Part shown: one piece after another, positions 47,306 through 57,167 of the stretch | Position numbering within the stretch: the first letter of the stretch is position 1 | Layout: each line of letters starts with the position of its first letter | Source: Burkholderiaceae bacterium | GTDB taxonomy: Bacteria; Pseudomonadota; Gammaproteobacteria; Burkholderiales; Burkholderiaceae_C | Assembly (NCBI GenBank): GCA_019234815.1 | Contig: JAFALA010000032.1 | Coordinates: 1-64,000, forward strand | Direction of reading: 5' to 3' | DNA length: 64,000 nucleotides | Made by a program: the position numbers and the translations under genes | Notes under the pieces: model-generated | Databases searched by the model: none | What the model was told of the DNA's origin: nothing | Seen by the model: only the letters and a program-made list of their open reading frames with translations

Positions 47306-48580
47306 ATGCAGCACGCCCCTTCTCTCTATGCCGCCACGGCCAATCCCGCGCCCGAGCGCGCGTCCTTGAGCGAACGCATGGAGGCCGACGTCTGCATCGT
47401 CGGCGCCGGCTACACCGGCCTGTCCGCCGGATTGGCGCTGGCGGAGGCTGGATTCAAGGTCGTGCTGCTCGAGCAGGCACGCGTGGGCTGGGGCGCTTCG
47501 GGGCGCAACGGCGGCCAGATCGTGCACAGCTATTCGCGCGACATCGACGTCATCGAGGCCAAGTACGGACGCGCCGTCGCCGAACCGCTGGGCAAGATGA
47601 TGCTGGAAGGCGCGTCCATCATCCGCGAGCGCGTCGCGCGCTACGGCATCCAATGCGATCTGAAAAACGGCGGCGTCTACGCCGCCATGACCGCAAGGAA
47701 GGTCCAAGCCCTGCACGAGCAGAAGGCTTTGTGGGAACGCTGGGGCCACCCAGGGCTGGACCTGGTGACGGACCCGGACCAGATGCAGGGCTTCGTCGGG
47801 AGCACCCGCTACAAGGGCCTGCTGATCGACCCCACTGGCGGGCACATCCATCCGCTCAACCTCGCGCTCGGCGAGGCCGAGGCCATCGAGAGCCTGGGCG
47901 GGCAGATCTTCGAGCAGTCGCCTGTGCAGCGGATCGAACGCGGCGCGCGGCCGGTGGTGCACACAGCCAAAGGCCAGGTTGTGTGCTCGTATGTCATCGT
48001 GGCCTGCAATGCCTACATCGGCACGCTGGAGCCTCGCCTGGCCTCCATGTCCATGCCCTGCGGCACGCAGGTGATCGCCACCGAGCGGCTCGGCAGCCTG
48101 GCCGACGAGCTGCTGCCCGGCGACCACTGCGTCGAGGACAACAATTTCCTGCTCGACTACTTCCGCCTGTCCGCCGACAAGCGGCTGGTCTACGGCGGCG
48201 GCGTGGTCTACAGTGCCCGCGACCCCGAGGACGTGGCCCGACTGATCCGCCCCAAGATGCTCAAGACCTTCCCGCAATTGAAGGATGTGCGCATCGACTA
48301 CGGCTGGACCGGCAACTTCCTGCTGACCCTGTCGCGCCTGCCCGAGGTCGGCAAGCTGAGCAGCAACATCTACTACTCGCAGGGCTGCTCGGGCCACGGC
48401 GTGACCTTCACGCACTTGGTGGGCCGCCTGCTGGGCGAGGCCTTGCGCGGCCAGGCCGAGCGCTTCGAAGCCTTCGAGCGGCTGCCGCATACGCCCTTCC
48501 CTGGCGGCCGCCTGCTGCGCGTGCCGTTCACGGCCATTGGCGCGGCCTGGTACGAGCTGCGCGACCGCCTCGGCTTGTGA
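47306..48580 (+). CDS. FAD-dependent oxidoreductase (DAO family; gamma-glutamylputrescine oxidase-like)
   Basis: 'EADVCIVGAGYTGLSAGLALAEAGFKVVLLEQARVGWGASGRNGGQI'. Confidence 0.92.
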   Translation: MQHAPSLYAATANPAPERASLSERMEADVCIVGAGYTGLSAGLALAEAGFKVVLLEQARVGWGASGRNGGQIVHSYSRDIDVIEAKYGRAVAEPLGKMMLEGASIIRERVARYGIQCDLKNGGVYAAMTARKVQALHEQKALWERWGHPGLDLVTDPDQMQGFVGSTRYKGLLIDPTGGHIHPLNLALGEAEAIESLGGQIFEQSPVQRIERGARPVVHTAKGQVVCSYVIVACNAYIGTLEPRLASMSMPCGTQVIATERLGSLADELLPGDHCVEDNNFLLDYFRLSADKRLVYGGGVVYSARDPEDVARLIRPKMLKTFPQLKDVRIDYGWTGNFLLTLSRLPEVGKLSSNIYYSQGCSGHGVTFTHLVGRLLGEALRGQAERFEAFERLPHTPFPGGRLLRVPFTAIGAAWYELRDRLGL

Positions 48581-48593
48581 CGAACGCTAGGGT

Positions 48594-49502
48594 TCAGACG
48601 GCGGTCGGCTGAGGCGCGCCGACGGGCAGGTCTGCCGGCAGGTCCAGCGGCAGTTCGACCTGTTGAGCCTGTAGGGCGCCGCCTTGCGCCGCATAGCTGC
48701 GGCTGCCCCAGTCCAGCAGCTCCAGCGTGCCGTCGAAGTGCTCGACCAGCGCGGTCATGCTCTCGACCCAGTCGCCGTCGTTGCAATAGAGAACGCCGTC
48801 GATGTCGCGCATCTCGGCATGGTGGATGTGTCCGCAAACCACGCCATGCACGCCGCGACGCCGCGCCTCGCGAGCCACTGCCACCTCGAAGTCCGACACA
48901 TAGTTGACCGCGCGCTTGACCTTGAGCTTGAGATATTTGGACAAGCTCCAGTACGGCAGGCCCATGCGTGCACGCAGGGAGTTCAGGTAGCGGTTCAGCT
49001 TGAGCGTGAACTCGTAGAGATGGTCGCCCACATGGGCCAGCCAGCGGGCGCACTGGATCACGCCATCGAACAGGTCGCCGTGCGTGATCCAGAGCTTGCG
49101 CCCGTCGGCCGTCTCATGAATCCAGTCTTCGACGACCTCGATGCCGCCGAAGTTGTGCTGCAGGTACTTGCGGGCGAACTCGTCGTGGTTGCCGGGCACG
49201 AAAATCACGCGGCAGCCCTTGCGGGCCTTGCGCAGCAGCTTTTGCACCACGTCGTTGTGAGCCTGCGGCCAGTACCAACTGCGCCTGAGCTGCCAGCCGT
49301 CGACGATGTCGCCCACCAGGAACAGGTGTTCGCTTTCGACCTCTTTGAGAAAGTTCAGCAGGGCCTTGGCCTGACAGCCGGGGGTGCCCAGATGAAGATC
49401 GGAAATCCAGACCGATCGGAACTTCAAACCACCGGTCGACGAATCGTCGTTGCCGGCCGAGCCAGCGACGGTGGAGGATGTGAGCGCGGCGGCGCGCGCC
49501 AT
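48594..49502 (-). CDS. Metallophosphoesterase, UDP-2,3-diacylglucosamine diphosphatase (LpxH)-like
   Basis: 'RSVWISDLHLGTPGCQAKALLNFL', 'FLVGDIVDGWQLRRSWYW', 'VIFVPGNHDEFARKYL', 'GVVCGHIHHAEM'. Confidence 0.88.
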   Translation of the reverse strand: MARAAALTSSTVAGSAGNDDSSTGGLKFRSVWISDLHLGTPGCQAKALLNFLKEVESEHLFLVGDIVDGWQLRRSWYWPQAHNDVVQKLLRKARKGCRVIFVPGNHDEFARKYLQHNFGGIEVVEDWIHETADGRKLWITHGDLFDGVIQCARWLAHVGDHLYEFTLKLNRYLNSLRARMGLPYWSLSKYLKLKVKRAVNYVSDFEVAVAREARRRGVHGVVCGHIHHAEMRDIDGVLYCNDGDWVESMTALVEHFDGTLELLDWGSRSYAAQGGALQAQQVELPLDLPADLPVGAPQPTAV

Positions 49503-49678
49503 GGCGTGGTCGTGCAGCATGATTGCCAGCATCGCGCCCAGGCGTGTCCCTGTTGTGGCAATCCCGTGAACAATCAATGACAAGGATCAAGGCGCACCTG
49601 CACGCTCATGGCCTGCAACACGAAACCATGCTTCTGGATGCCGAGTCGCTGTGGAGCTCTGCGCGGGATAATCCGCCC

Positions 49679-50584
49679 ATGCATTTGATGATTCCCTACG
49701 CCAGCACCCTGGACGACGACGGCCTGCGCCGCTTGCAACTGCCCCATCTGAGTTCGCTGCTGGGCCTGTTCCAAGTCGACGGTGAGGCCTTGGGCAGCGA
49801 CGAAACCGCGGCGCGCATGCCGCATGAACTGGCGCTGGAGGTCTGGCAGGCCCCGCCGCCATCGCAACACGATGTGCCGCCCTGGGCCAGGCTCACACCC
49901 ATGCATTTTTCCGTCAGCACCGACCAGGTCACCGCGCTGGACCCGCAGGTGCTGCAGCTGACCGACCCGGAGTCCCAAGCGTTTTTCGACGTGCTTGCGC
50001 CGCTGTTTGCCGCCGAAGACGGCTGGCAGCATCAATGGCAAGGCGCATTGGACTGGCGCGTTGCACATGCGCAATTCCGCGGCCTGGACAAGAACAGCAG
50101 CGCCAGCCTGGACCGCCTCGTCAACCGCAGCCTCACACCCTGGATGCCGCAGGCGCGGCCGCTGCGCCGCCTGCTCAACGAGGTACAGATGAGCCTGCAC
50201 GAACATCCGCTCAACCAGGCCCGCGAGGCGCGCGGTCAATTGCCCGTCAACGCGGTCTGGATCAGCGATGTCGGCCCATGCCGGGACGCCTCGGCACCGT
50301 TCATTGCGCCGGATCTGGTCTTCGACCCTCGCTTGCGCCCTGCGTGGCTGGCCGGCGACTGGGCCGCCTGGGCGCAAGCCTGGCAGGCGCTGGACCACGG
50401 GCCGGTTCGCGCCTTGCTGCAGGCCTTGCAAGACGGAGCGTCCCCCGCCGAACTGAGCCTGACCCTGTGCGGCGAACGGCTGGCCCGCCGCTTCAAGCCG
50501 ACACAGCGCTCGCCCTGGCAGCGCCTCTGGCACCTGCTCAAGGCGCCGCAGGCCCATGTCCACGCCGTGCTGGAGTCCCTGTGA
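49679..50584 (+). CDS. Conserved hypothetical protein upstream of recJ
   Basis: In-frame start MHLMIPYASTLDDDGLRRLQLPHLSSLLG; stop overlaps the recJ GTG start. Confidence 0.7.
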   Translation: MHLMIPYASTLDDDGLRRLQLPHLSSLLGLFQVDGEALGSDETAARMPHELALEVWQAPPPSQHDVPPWARLTPMHFSVSTDQVTALDPQVLQLTDPESQAFFDVLAPLFAAEDGWQHQWQGALDWRVAHAQFRGLDKNSSASLDRLVNRSLTPWMPQARPLRRLLNEVQMSLHEHPLNQAREARGQLPVNAVWISDVGPCRDASAPFIAPDLVFDPRLRPAWLAGDWAAWAQAWQALDHGPVRALLQALQDGASPAELSLTLCGERLARRFKPTQRSPWQRLWHLLKAPQAHVHAVLESL

Positions 50585-52335
50585 GCATCCTCACCGCCCG
50601 CGGCACCGACAGCCCCCTCCCGCCTCAGCTGATCCAGCGTGAAGTACCGCCGCGTGCCGCCTGGGCGCTGCAGCAAGCCGGCGTCTCGCCCCTGCTGGCC
50701 CAGCTGTTCGCCGCGCGCGGCGTGCGCAGCGCCGAAGAGCTCGACGACGGCCTGGCCCAGTTGCTGCCCCCCGACGGCCTCAAAGGCATCGATGCCGCGG
50801 CCCGGCTGCTGGCGGACGCCATCACGCAGCGCGAGCACATCTGCGTGGTGGCCGACTACGACTGCGACGGCGCCACCGCCTGCGCGCTCAGCCTGCGCGG
50901 GCTGGCGCTGCTGGGCGCCGACCCGGCTACCCTGCACTACGTGGTGCCCGACCGCGCCGTGCACGGCTATGGCCTAACGCCCACCATCGTCGACCTCGCC
51001 ATGGCACTGCGGCCGCAATTGCTGATGACGGTCGACAACGGCATCGCCAGCCTGGAGGGCGTGCGGCACGCCAAGGCCCTGGGGCTGAAGGTCCTGGTGA
51101 CCGACCACCACCTGCCCGCCGTTCAGGACGGACAGCCGCAAACCCCCGATGCGAACGCCGTGCTCAATCCCAACCAGCCCGGCTGCGGCTTCCAGAGCAA
51201 GAACCTGGCCGGCGTCGGCGTGGCCTTCTATCTCCTGTTAGCACTGCGCAGCGAATTGCGCCAGCGCGGCCGTTTCGACGAACGGACGCAGCCCCGCCTC
51301 GACGGCCTGCTCGACCTGGTCGCCCTGGGCACGGTGGCCGACGTGGTGCGGCTCGATGCCAACAACCGCCGCCTGGTGGCGCAAGGCCTGCGGCGCATGC
51401 GCGCCGGCCGCATGCAGCCCGGCATCGCGGCCCTCTTCACGGCAGCGGGACGCAAGGCCGATCAGGCCAGCGCCTCGGACCTAGGCTTCGCCTTGGGCCC
51501 TCGCATCAACGCCGCCGGCCGCCTGTCCGACATGACGGTCGGCATCGAATGCCTGATCAGCGACGACCCCGAGCAGGCACTCAGCTTGGCGCGCCAGCTC
51601 GACGAGATCAACCGCGCCCGCCGCGACATCGAGGCCGGCATGCGCGAGCAGGCGGAAAGCCGCTTGCCCGCCCTGATGCCCGACGGCGAGATCCCCGCCG
51701 CCCTGGTGATCCACGACGACGATTTCCACGAGGGCGTGGTCGGCATCCTGGCCTCGCGGCTCAAGGACCAGCTGCACCGCCCGACCTTCGTGTTCGCCAC
51801 CGGCGCCGACGGCCAGCTCAAGGGTTCAGGCCGCTCCATTGCCGGCTTCCACCTGCGCGATGCTCTCGATCTGGTGTCCAAGCGCCACCCCGAACTCCTG
51901 CGCAAGTTCGGCGGCCACGCCATGGCAGCCGGCTGCACACTCGCTCCTGGCAGCGTGCCCGCCTTCACCGCGGCGCTGCAGACGGTGGCGCAGGAATGGC
52001 TCGACCCCAGCGCGCTCACCCGCACGCTGCGCACCGACGGCCCCTTGCCGACGGAGGCCTTCAAGCCCGAAGTGGTGCGCGAACTCGATGCCCAGGTCTG
52101 GGGCCAGGCCTTCGAGGCGCCGCTGTTTTGCGATGAAGTCGAGATCGTCTCGCAGCGCATCGTCGGCGAACGGCACCTGAAGCTGCGGGTGCGCTTTGGC
52201 GGACTCCTGCGCGATGCAATCTGGTTCGGCCGCACCGACCCAGTCCCCGAGCGCGGGCTGATGGCCTACCGGCTGCAGCTCGACGAATTCCAGGGCCAGC
52301 AACGGGTGCAGATGCTGGTCGAAACCCTTCTTTGA
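50581..52335 (+). CDS. recJ: Single-stranded-DNA-specific exonuclease RecJ
   Basis: 'ICVVADYDCDGATACALSLRGLALLG', 'VTDHHLP', 'GLGTVADVV'-type DHH/DHHA1 motifs; GTG start at 50581 (GTGA overlap). Confidence 0.96.
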   Translation: MSILTARGTDSPLPPQLIQREVPPRAAWALQQAGVSPLLAQLFAARGVRSAEELDDGLAQLLPPDGLKGIDAAARLLADAITQREHICVVADYDCDGATACALSLRGLALLGADPATLHYVVPDRAVHGYGLTPTIVDLAMALRPQLLMTVDNGIASLEGVRHAKALGLKVLVTDHHLPAVQDGQPQTPDANAVLNPNQPGCGFQSKNLAGVGVAFYLLLALRSELRQRGRFDERTQPRLDGLLDLVALGTVADVVRLDANNRRLVAQGLRRMRAGRMQPGIAALFTAAGRKADQASASDLGFALGPRINAAGRLSDMTVGIECLISDDPEQALSLARQLDEINRARRDIEAGMREQAESRLPALMPDGEIPAALVIHDDDFHEGVVGILASRLKDQLHRPTFVFATGADGQLKGSGRSIAGFHLRDALDLVSKRHPELLRKFGGHAMAAGCTLAPGSVPAFTAALQTVAQEWLDPSALTRTLRTDGPLPTEAFKPEVVRELDAQVWGQAFEAPLFCDEVEIVSQRIVGERHLKLRVRFGGLLRDAIWFGRTDPVPERGLMAYRLQLDEFQGQQRVQMLVETLL

Positions 52336-52389
52336 CGCTCAAAAACCCTGCTGCACTTGCAAAAAAACCGGCCCCATAGAATCGAAACA

Positions 52390-53265
52390 GTGAACACCCT
52401 GCACGCTCAAACCAACGCCGACCTGCACTGCCACTCCACGGTGTCGGACGGCACGCTCAGCCCCGAAGCGCTGGCGGCGCGCGCGCACGCCAACGGTGTC
52501 GAACTCTGGGCCCTGACGGATCACGACGAGGTCGGCGGTCAAGTCCGTGCGCGCGATGCGGCGCTGGCGATGGGCATGCCCTATCTCACCGGCTGCGAGA
52601 TCTCGGTCACCTTCGCCGGCCGCGTGGTGCATATCGTCGGGCTGGGTTTTGACGCCGACCATCCCGCGCTCGTCGAGGGCCTGCGCCGCACCCGCGGCGG
52701 CCGCGAAGCGCGTGCGCACGAGATGGCCGCCGGCCTGGCCCAGGCAGGCATTGCGGGCGCCTTCGAAGGCGCCCTGCGCTACGTCGGCAACCCCGACCTG
52801 ATCTCGCGCACCCACTTCGCACGCTTCCTGGTCGATGCCGGACATTGCCAGGACGTGCCGGAGGTGTTCAGACGCTTCCTGACCGAGGGCAGGCCCGGCT
52901 TCGTGCCGCACCGCTGGGCCACGCTGCACGACGCCGTGCATTGGATCACCGAGGCGGACGGCATCGCCGTCATCGCCCATCCGGCCCGCTACGACTTCAC
53001 GCCCACCGAGGAGTACGCCCTGATCACCGAGTTCATCGGGCACGGCGGCAGAGGCATCGAGGTCGTGACCGGCAGTCACACCGCGGCCGAGGCGCTCAAG
53101 TACACGGAGACCGCGCTGGAGTTCAATCTGCTGGCCTCGCGCGGCTCGGATTTCCACAGCCCCGACGAAAGCCACACCGACCTGGGCAAGCTTGCGCACC
53201 TGTCGGGACAGCTCACGCCGGTGTGGGAGGCGCTGGAATCGCGAATCCAGGTCGGCATCGCCTGA
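52390..53265 (+). CDS. PHP-domain phosphoesterase (3',5'-nucleoside bisphosphate phosphatase / YciV-RNase AM-like)
   Basis: 'NADLHCHSTVSDGTLSPEALAARAHANGVELWALTDHDEVGG', 'ASRGSDFHSP'; probable GTG start. Confidence 0.9.
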   Translation: MNTLHAQTNADLHCHSTVSDGTLSPEALAARAHANGVELWALTDHDEVGGQVRARDAALAMGMPYLTGCEISVTFAGRVVHIVGLGFDADHPALVEGLRRTRGGREARAHEMAAGLAQAGIAGAFEGALRYVGNPDLISRTHFARFLVDAGHCQDVPEVFRRFLTEGRPGFVPHRWATLHDAVHWITEADGIAVIAHPARYDFTPTEEYALITEFIGHGGRGIEVVTGSHTAAEALKYTETALEFNLLASRGSDFHSPDESHTDLGKLAHLSGQLTPVWEALESRIQVGIA

Positions 53266-53300
53266 GCGCCGCGGCGGCCCGCGCCGCCTACACTGCGCGC

Positions 53301-55151
53301 ATGACCAGCACCACCAACATCCCGCTTCAGGCCCCCGCGCTGCCGACCAACCCGGCGGCGCAGGGTTCCGCATCCCAGCGCGCCAAGGCCAATCCCAAAG
53401 CCTTGTCCGGGCTCTGGCCCTTTCTGCGGCCTTATCGGACGCGCATCGCCTTGGCCGGGGTGTTCCTGATCCTGGCGGCGCTCACCACCCTGGTGTTCCC
53501 GGTGGCGCTGAAGAACCTGATCGACCAGGGCTTCATCTCCGCCTCGCCGGGCGACCGGGTCATGGCGCTGCGGCCCTACTTCCTGGCCCTGTTTGGCGTC
53601 GGCGTGGCGCTGGGCGTGTTTTCGGCCTCGCGCTTCTATGTGGTCACCTGGCTGGGCGAGCGCGTCACCGCCGACCTGCGCAACGCGGTCTACGCGCACG
53701 TGCTGCAGCAAAGCCCCGAGTTCTTCGAAACCACCCAGACCGGCGAGGTGCTGAGCCGCATCACCACCGACACCACCGTCGTGCAGACCGTGGTCGGCTC
53801 CAGCCTGTCGATGGGCCTGCGCAACAGCGTCATGGGTCTGGGCGCCATGGTCATGCTGGTGATCACCAACCCCTACGTGATGGGCCAGGTGATGGGCATC
53901 CTGGTGCTGGTGGTGCTGCCGGCGCTGTACTTCGGCCGCCGCGTGCGGCGCCTGAGCCGCGCCAGCCAGGACCGCGTGGCCGACACCAGCGCCATCGCGG
54001 CCGAAGTGCTGAACGCCGTCGCCGTGGTGCAGAGCTACACACAGGAGCGCGCCGAATCCGCGCGCTTTTCACAGGCCAGCGAATCCGCTTTCGACACGGC
54101 CTTGCGCCGCACCCGCATGCGCTCGGTGCTGGTGGCCTTCCTGATCAGCGCCGTGTTCGGCGCGCTGCTGTGGGGTCTTTACCAGGGCACGCAGGCCGTG
54201 CTGGCCGGACGCATCACGGCCGGGCACCTGGGCGAGTCGATCGTCTACGTGACCCTGCTGGTCAGCAGCGTGGCCGTGCTGGCCGAGGTCTGGGGCGACG
54301 TGCTGCGCGCCGCGGGCGCCACCGAGCGCCTGATGGAGCTGCTGGCGGCACGCTCGCCGGTGGCCGAACCCGCCCAGCCCCAGCCCTTGCCGACCACCCA
54401 GGGCGGCTCCAGCCTGAGCCTGCATCACGCCCTGTTCCACTACCCCTCTCGGCCTGACCAGGCGGCGCTGCAGGACTTCGACCTCGACCTGCGCCCAGGC
54501 GAAACCGTTGCCCTGGTCGGCCCCAGCGGCGCCGGCAAAAGCACGGTGTTCCAGCTGCTGCTGCGTTTCTACGACCTGCAATCGGGCGAGATCCGGCTCG
54601 ACGGCCATCCGCTGACCACCCTGGCGCTCAAGGACTTGCGCCAGCGCATCGGCCTGGTGCCGCAGGACAGCGTGATCTTCTCGACCAACGCCATCGAGAA
54701 CATCCGCTATGGCCGCCCCGAGGCGAGCGACGAGGAAGTCATCGAGGCCGCCAAGGCCGCGTTTGCCCACGATTTCCTCATGCGCCTGCCGCAGGGCTAC
54801 CAGACCTTCCTGGGCGAGCGCGGCGTGCGCCTGTCCGGCGGGCAACGCCAGCGCATCAGCATCGCCCGCGCCATCCTGAAGAATCCGCCCTTGCTGCTGC
54901 TCGACGAAGCCACCAGCGCGCTCGATGCCGAAAGCGAACGCATGGTGCAAGCCGCATTGGACCGCGCCATGCAAGGCCGCAGCACGCTGGTGATCGCGCA
55001 TCGGCTCGCCACCGTGCAACGCGCCGACCGCATCGTCGTGATGGACCATGGCCGCATCGTCGAACAGGGCCGGCACGCCGACCTGGTCGCCCAGGGCGGC
55101 CTGTATGCGCGGCTGGCAGCGCTGCAGTTCGATACGGCGGCATTCCACTAA
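53301..55151 (+). CDS. ABC exporter, fused transmembrane/ATP-binding (MsbA-like)
   Basis: 'VALVGPSGAGKSTVFQLLLRFYD' Walker A, 'LSGGQRQRISIARAILKNPPLLLLDEATSALD' signature/Walker B. Confidence 0.94.
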   Translation: MTSTTNIPLQAPALPTNPAAQGSASQRAKANPKALSGLWPFLRPYRTRIALAGVFLILAALTTLVFPVALKNLIDQGFISASPGDRVMALRPYFLALFGVGVALGVFSASRFYVVTWLGERVTADLRNAVYAHVLQQSPEFFETTQTGEVLSRITTDTTVVQTVVGSSLSMGLRNSVMGLGAMVMLVITNPYVMGQVMGILVLVVLPALYFGRRVRRLSRASQDRVADTSAIAAEVLNAVAVVQSYTQERAESARFSQASESAFDTALRRTRMRSVLVAFLISAVFGALLWGLYQGTQAVLAGRITAGHLGESIVYVTLLVSSVAVLAEVWGDVLRAAGATERLMELLAARSPVAEPAQPQPLPTTQGGSSLSLHHALFHYPSRPDQAALQDFDLDLRPGETVALVGPSGAGKSTVFQLLLRFYDLQSGEIRLDGHPLTTLALKDLRQRIGLVPQDSVIFSTNAIENIRYGRPEASDEEVIEAAKAAFAHDFLMRLPQGYQTFLGERGVRLSGGQRQRISIARAILKNPPLLLLDEATSALDAESERMVQAALDRAMQGRSTLVIAHRLATVQRADRIVVMDHGRIVEQGRHADLVAQGGLYARLAALQFDTAAFH

Positions 55152-55163
55152 ACTTGCGCCCCT

Positions 55164-55988
55164 ATGAGCAGCAGCACCCTTTCACGTCCCATCCGTTCCC
55201 AGTATGAAGACTTCATGCGCCATGTCTTCGAGACCGGCGTGCACAAGGGCGACCGCACCGGCACCGGCACGCGCAGCGTGTTCGGCCACCAGATGCGCTT
55301 CGACCTGAGCGAAGGCTTTCCGCTCGTCACGACCAAGAAGGTGCACCTCAAGTCCATCATCCTGGAACTGCTGTGGTTCCTGCGCGGCGACTCGAACGTC
55401 AAGTGGCTGCAGGAACGCGGTTGCACGATCTGGGACGAATGGGCCCGCGAAGACGGCGACCTGGGGCCCGTCTACGGCGTGCAATGGCGCAGCTGGCCCA
55501 CGCCGGACGGCGGGTACATCGACCAGATCTCCGAAGTCGTCCAGCAGCTCAAGACGCAGCCCAACTCGCGCCGCATCATCGTCTCGGCCTGGAACGTGGC
55601 CGAGCTGTCCAAGATGGCGCTGATGCCCTGCCACGCCTTCTTCCAGTTCTACGTGGCGCAGGGCAAGCTGTCGTGCCAGCTGTACCAGCGCAGCGCCGAC
55701 ATCTTCCTGGGCGTGCCTTTCAACATCGCCAGCTACGCGCTGCTGACCCACATGCTCGCGCAGCAGTGCGACCTGGAGGTGGGCGACTTCATCTGGACAG
55801 GCGGCGACTGCCACATCTACAGCAACCACTTCGAGCAGGTGCAGACGCAGCTGAGCCGCGCGCCGCACCCCTACCCGACGCTGCACATCAAGCGCCGGCC
55901 CGCCAGCATCTTCGAGTACGAATTCGAGGACTTCGATGTGCAGGATTACCAGCACCACCCCGCCATCAAGGCGCCGGTGGCTGTTTGA
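55164..55988 (+). CDS. thyA: Thymidylate synthase
   Basis: '[18 protein letters not shown]', '[44 protein letters not shown]'. Confidence 0.98.
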   Translation: MSSSTLSRPIRSQYEDFMRHVFETGVHKGDRTGTGTRSVFGHQMRFDLSEGFPLVTTKKVHLKSIILELLWFLRGDSNVKWLQERGCTIWDEWAREDGDLGPVYGVQWRSWPTPDGGYIDQISEVVQQLKTQPNSRRIIVSAWNVAELSKMALMPCHAFFQFYVAQGKLSCQLYQRSADIFLGVPFNIASYALLTHMLAQQCDLEVGDFIWTGGDCHIYSNHFEQVQTQLSRAPHPYPTLHIKRRPASIFEYEFEDFDVQDYQHHPAIKAPVAV

Positions 55989-56010
55989 CGCCGAGTCTGA
56001 CGCCGATTGA

Positions 56011-56523
56011 ATGTGTAAAGTCACCTTGATTGCCGCCCTGGCGCGGCACCGGGCCATCGGTCACGACAACGAACTGCTGGCCCGCCTTCCCGAGGACATG
56101 GCGCACTTCAAGGCGCTGACCTTGAAGCACACCATCATCATGGGCCGCAAGACCTGGGATTCGATTCCCGCCAGGTTCCGGCCTTTGGTGGAGCGCCGCA
56201 ACATCGTGCTGTCGCGCCAGAAGGGCTTGAGCCTGCCGGGCGCCGAGGTGTTCGATTCGCTGGACGCCGCGCTGCGCGCCTGTGCCGGTGAAGACGAGGT
56301 CTTCGTGATGGGCGGCGCGCAGATCTATGAGCAGGCGCTGGGCCGCGCTGACCGCCTGGCCTTGACGCTGATCGAAGCAGAATTCGAGGCCGACGCCTTC
56401 TTCCCCGACTACAGCGGCATGGGATTCATCGAAACCTCGCGCCAGACCCAGCACAGCCCGGCCTCGCGCGGACATGGCTGGGACTTCCATTTCGTGCGCC
56501 TGGAACGCCGTCCCGCCGCCTGA
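56011..56523 (+). CDS. folA: Dihydrofolate reductase
   Basis: 'VTLIAALARHRAIGHDNELLARLPEDMAHFKALTLKHTIIMGRKTWDSI'; adjacent to thyA. Confidence 0.97.
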   Translation: MCKVTLIAALARHRAIGHDNELLARLPEDMAHFKALTLKHTIIMGRKTWDSIPARFRPLVERRNIVLSRQKGLSLPGAEVFDSLDAALRACAGEDEVFVMGGAQIYEQALGRADRLALTLIEAEFEADAFFPDYSGMGFIETSRQTQHSPASRGHGWDFHFVRLERRPAA

Positions 56524-56547
56524 CCACCTCTTTTCAAGGAGCCCCCC

Positions 56548-57126
56548 ATGTCCGAAGACGGATTCCACGTTCACGGCCCCCACGACCACGAACTCGAACA
56601 CGCCGCCGAGCACGAACCCAAGGGCATGGCCGGCCAACTGGCCGTGCTGACGGCCATCCTGGCCACGGTCGGCGCCATGTTCGCCTACATGGGCGGCGCC
56701 ACGCAGGCCAACGCGATGCTCTACAAGAACAACGCGGCCATCAAGAAGACCGAAGCGTCCAACCAGTGGAACTATTACCAGTCAAAGGGCAACAAGCAGA
56801 ACCTTGCCGAACTGGCGTCCGCGCTGGTGTCGAGCGACGAAAAAAAAGCGCACTACCTCGCGGAGGTAGAGCGCTACAAGCAAGAGAAAGTCGACATCAA
56901 GGAAAAAGCGGACAAGCTAGAAGCTGAAGTCCTCGACTGGGACCAGCAAAGCGACGAGCAGATGCATCTGCATCACCGCTGGGCCCAGGCCACCACCATC
57001 CTGCAAGTGGCGATCGCCGTGGCCGCGATTGCCCTGCTGACCCGACGACGCTGGATGGAATGGGCCACGGTAGGCCTCGGCGTCGTCGGCGTGGCGACCG
57101 GCATCGTCGCCTGGTTCCATCTCTGA
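56548..57126 (+). CDS. DUF4337-like membrane protein
   Basis: 'LTAILATVGAMFAYMGGATQANAMLYKNNAAIKKTEASNQWNYYQSKGNKQNLAELA' with C-terminal TM pair. Confidence 0.85.
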   Translation: MSEDGFHVHGPHDHELEHAAEHEPKGMAGQLAVLTAILATVGAMFAYMGGATQANAMLYKNNAAIKKTEASNQWNYYQSKGNKQNLAELASALVSSDEKKAHYLAEVERYKQEKVDIKEKADKLEAEVLDWDQQSDEQMHLHHRWAQATTILQVAIAVAAIALLTRRRWMEWATVGLGVVGVATGIVAWFHL

Positions 57127-57167
57127 AACCCGGCGGCAAAGCCGGCCGGCTCACACTCGGTTCAAAC

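Noticed and set aside
52845-55151. 768-aa start for the ABC exporter
   Set aside because: The N-terminal extension overlaps the PHP-domain gene out of frame; the exporter start at 53301 fits the family.
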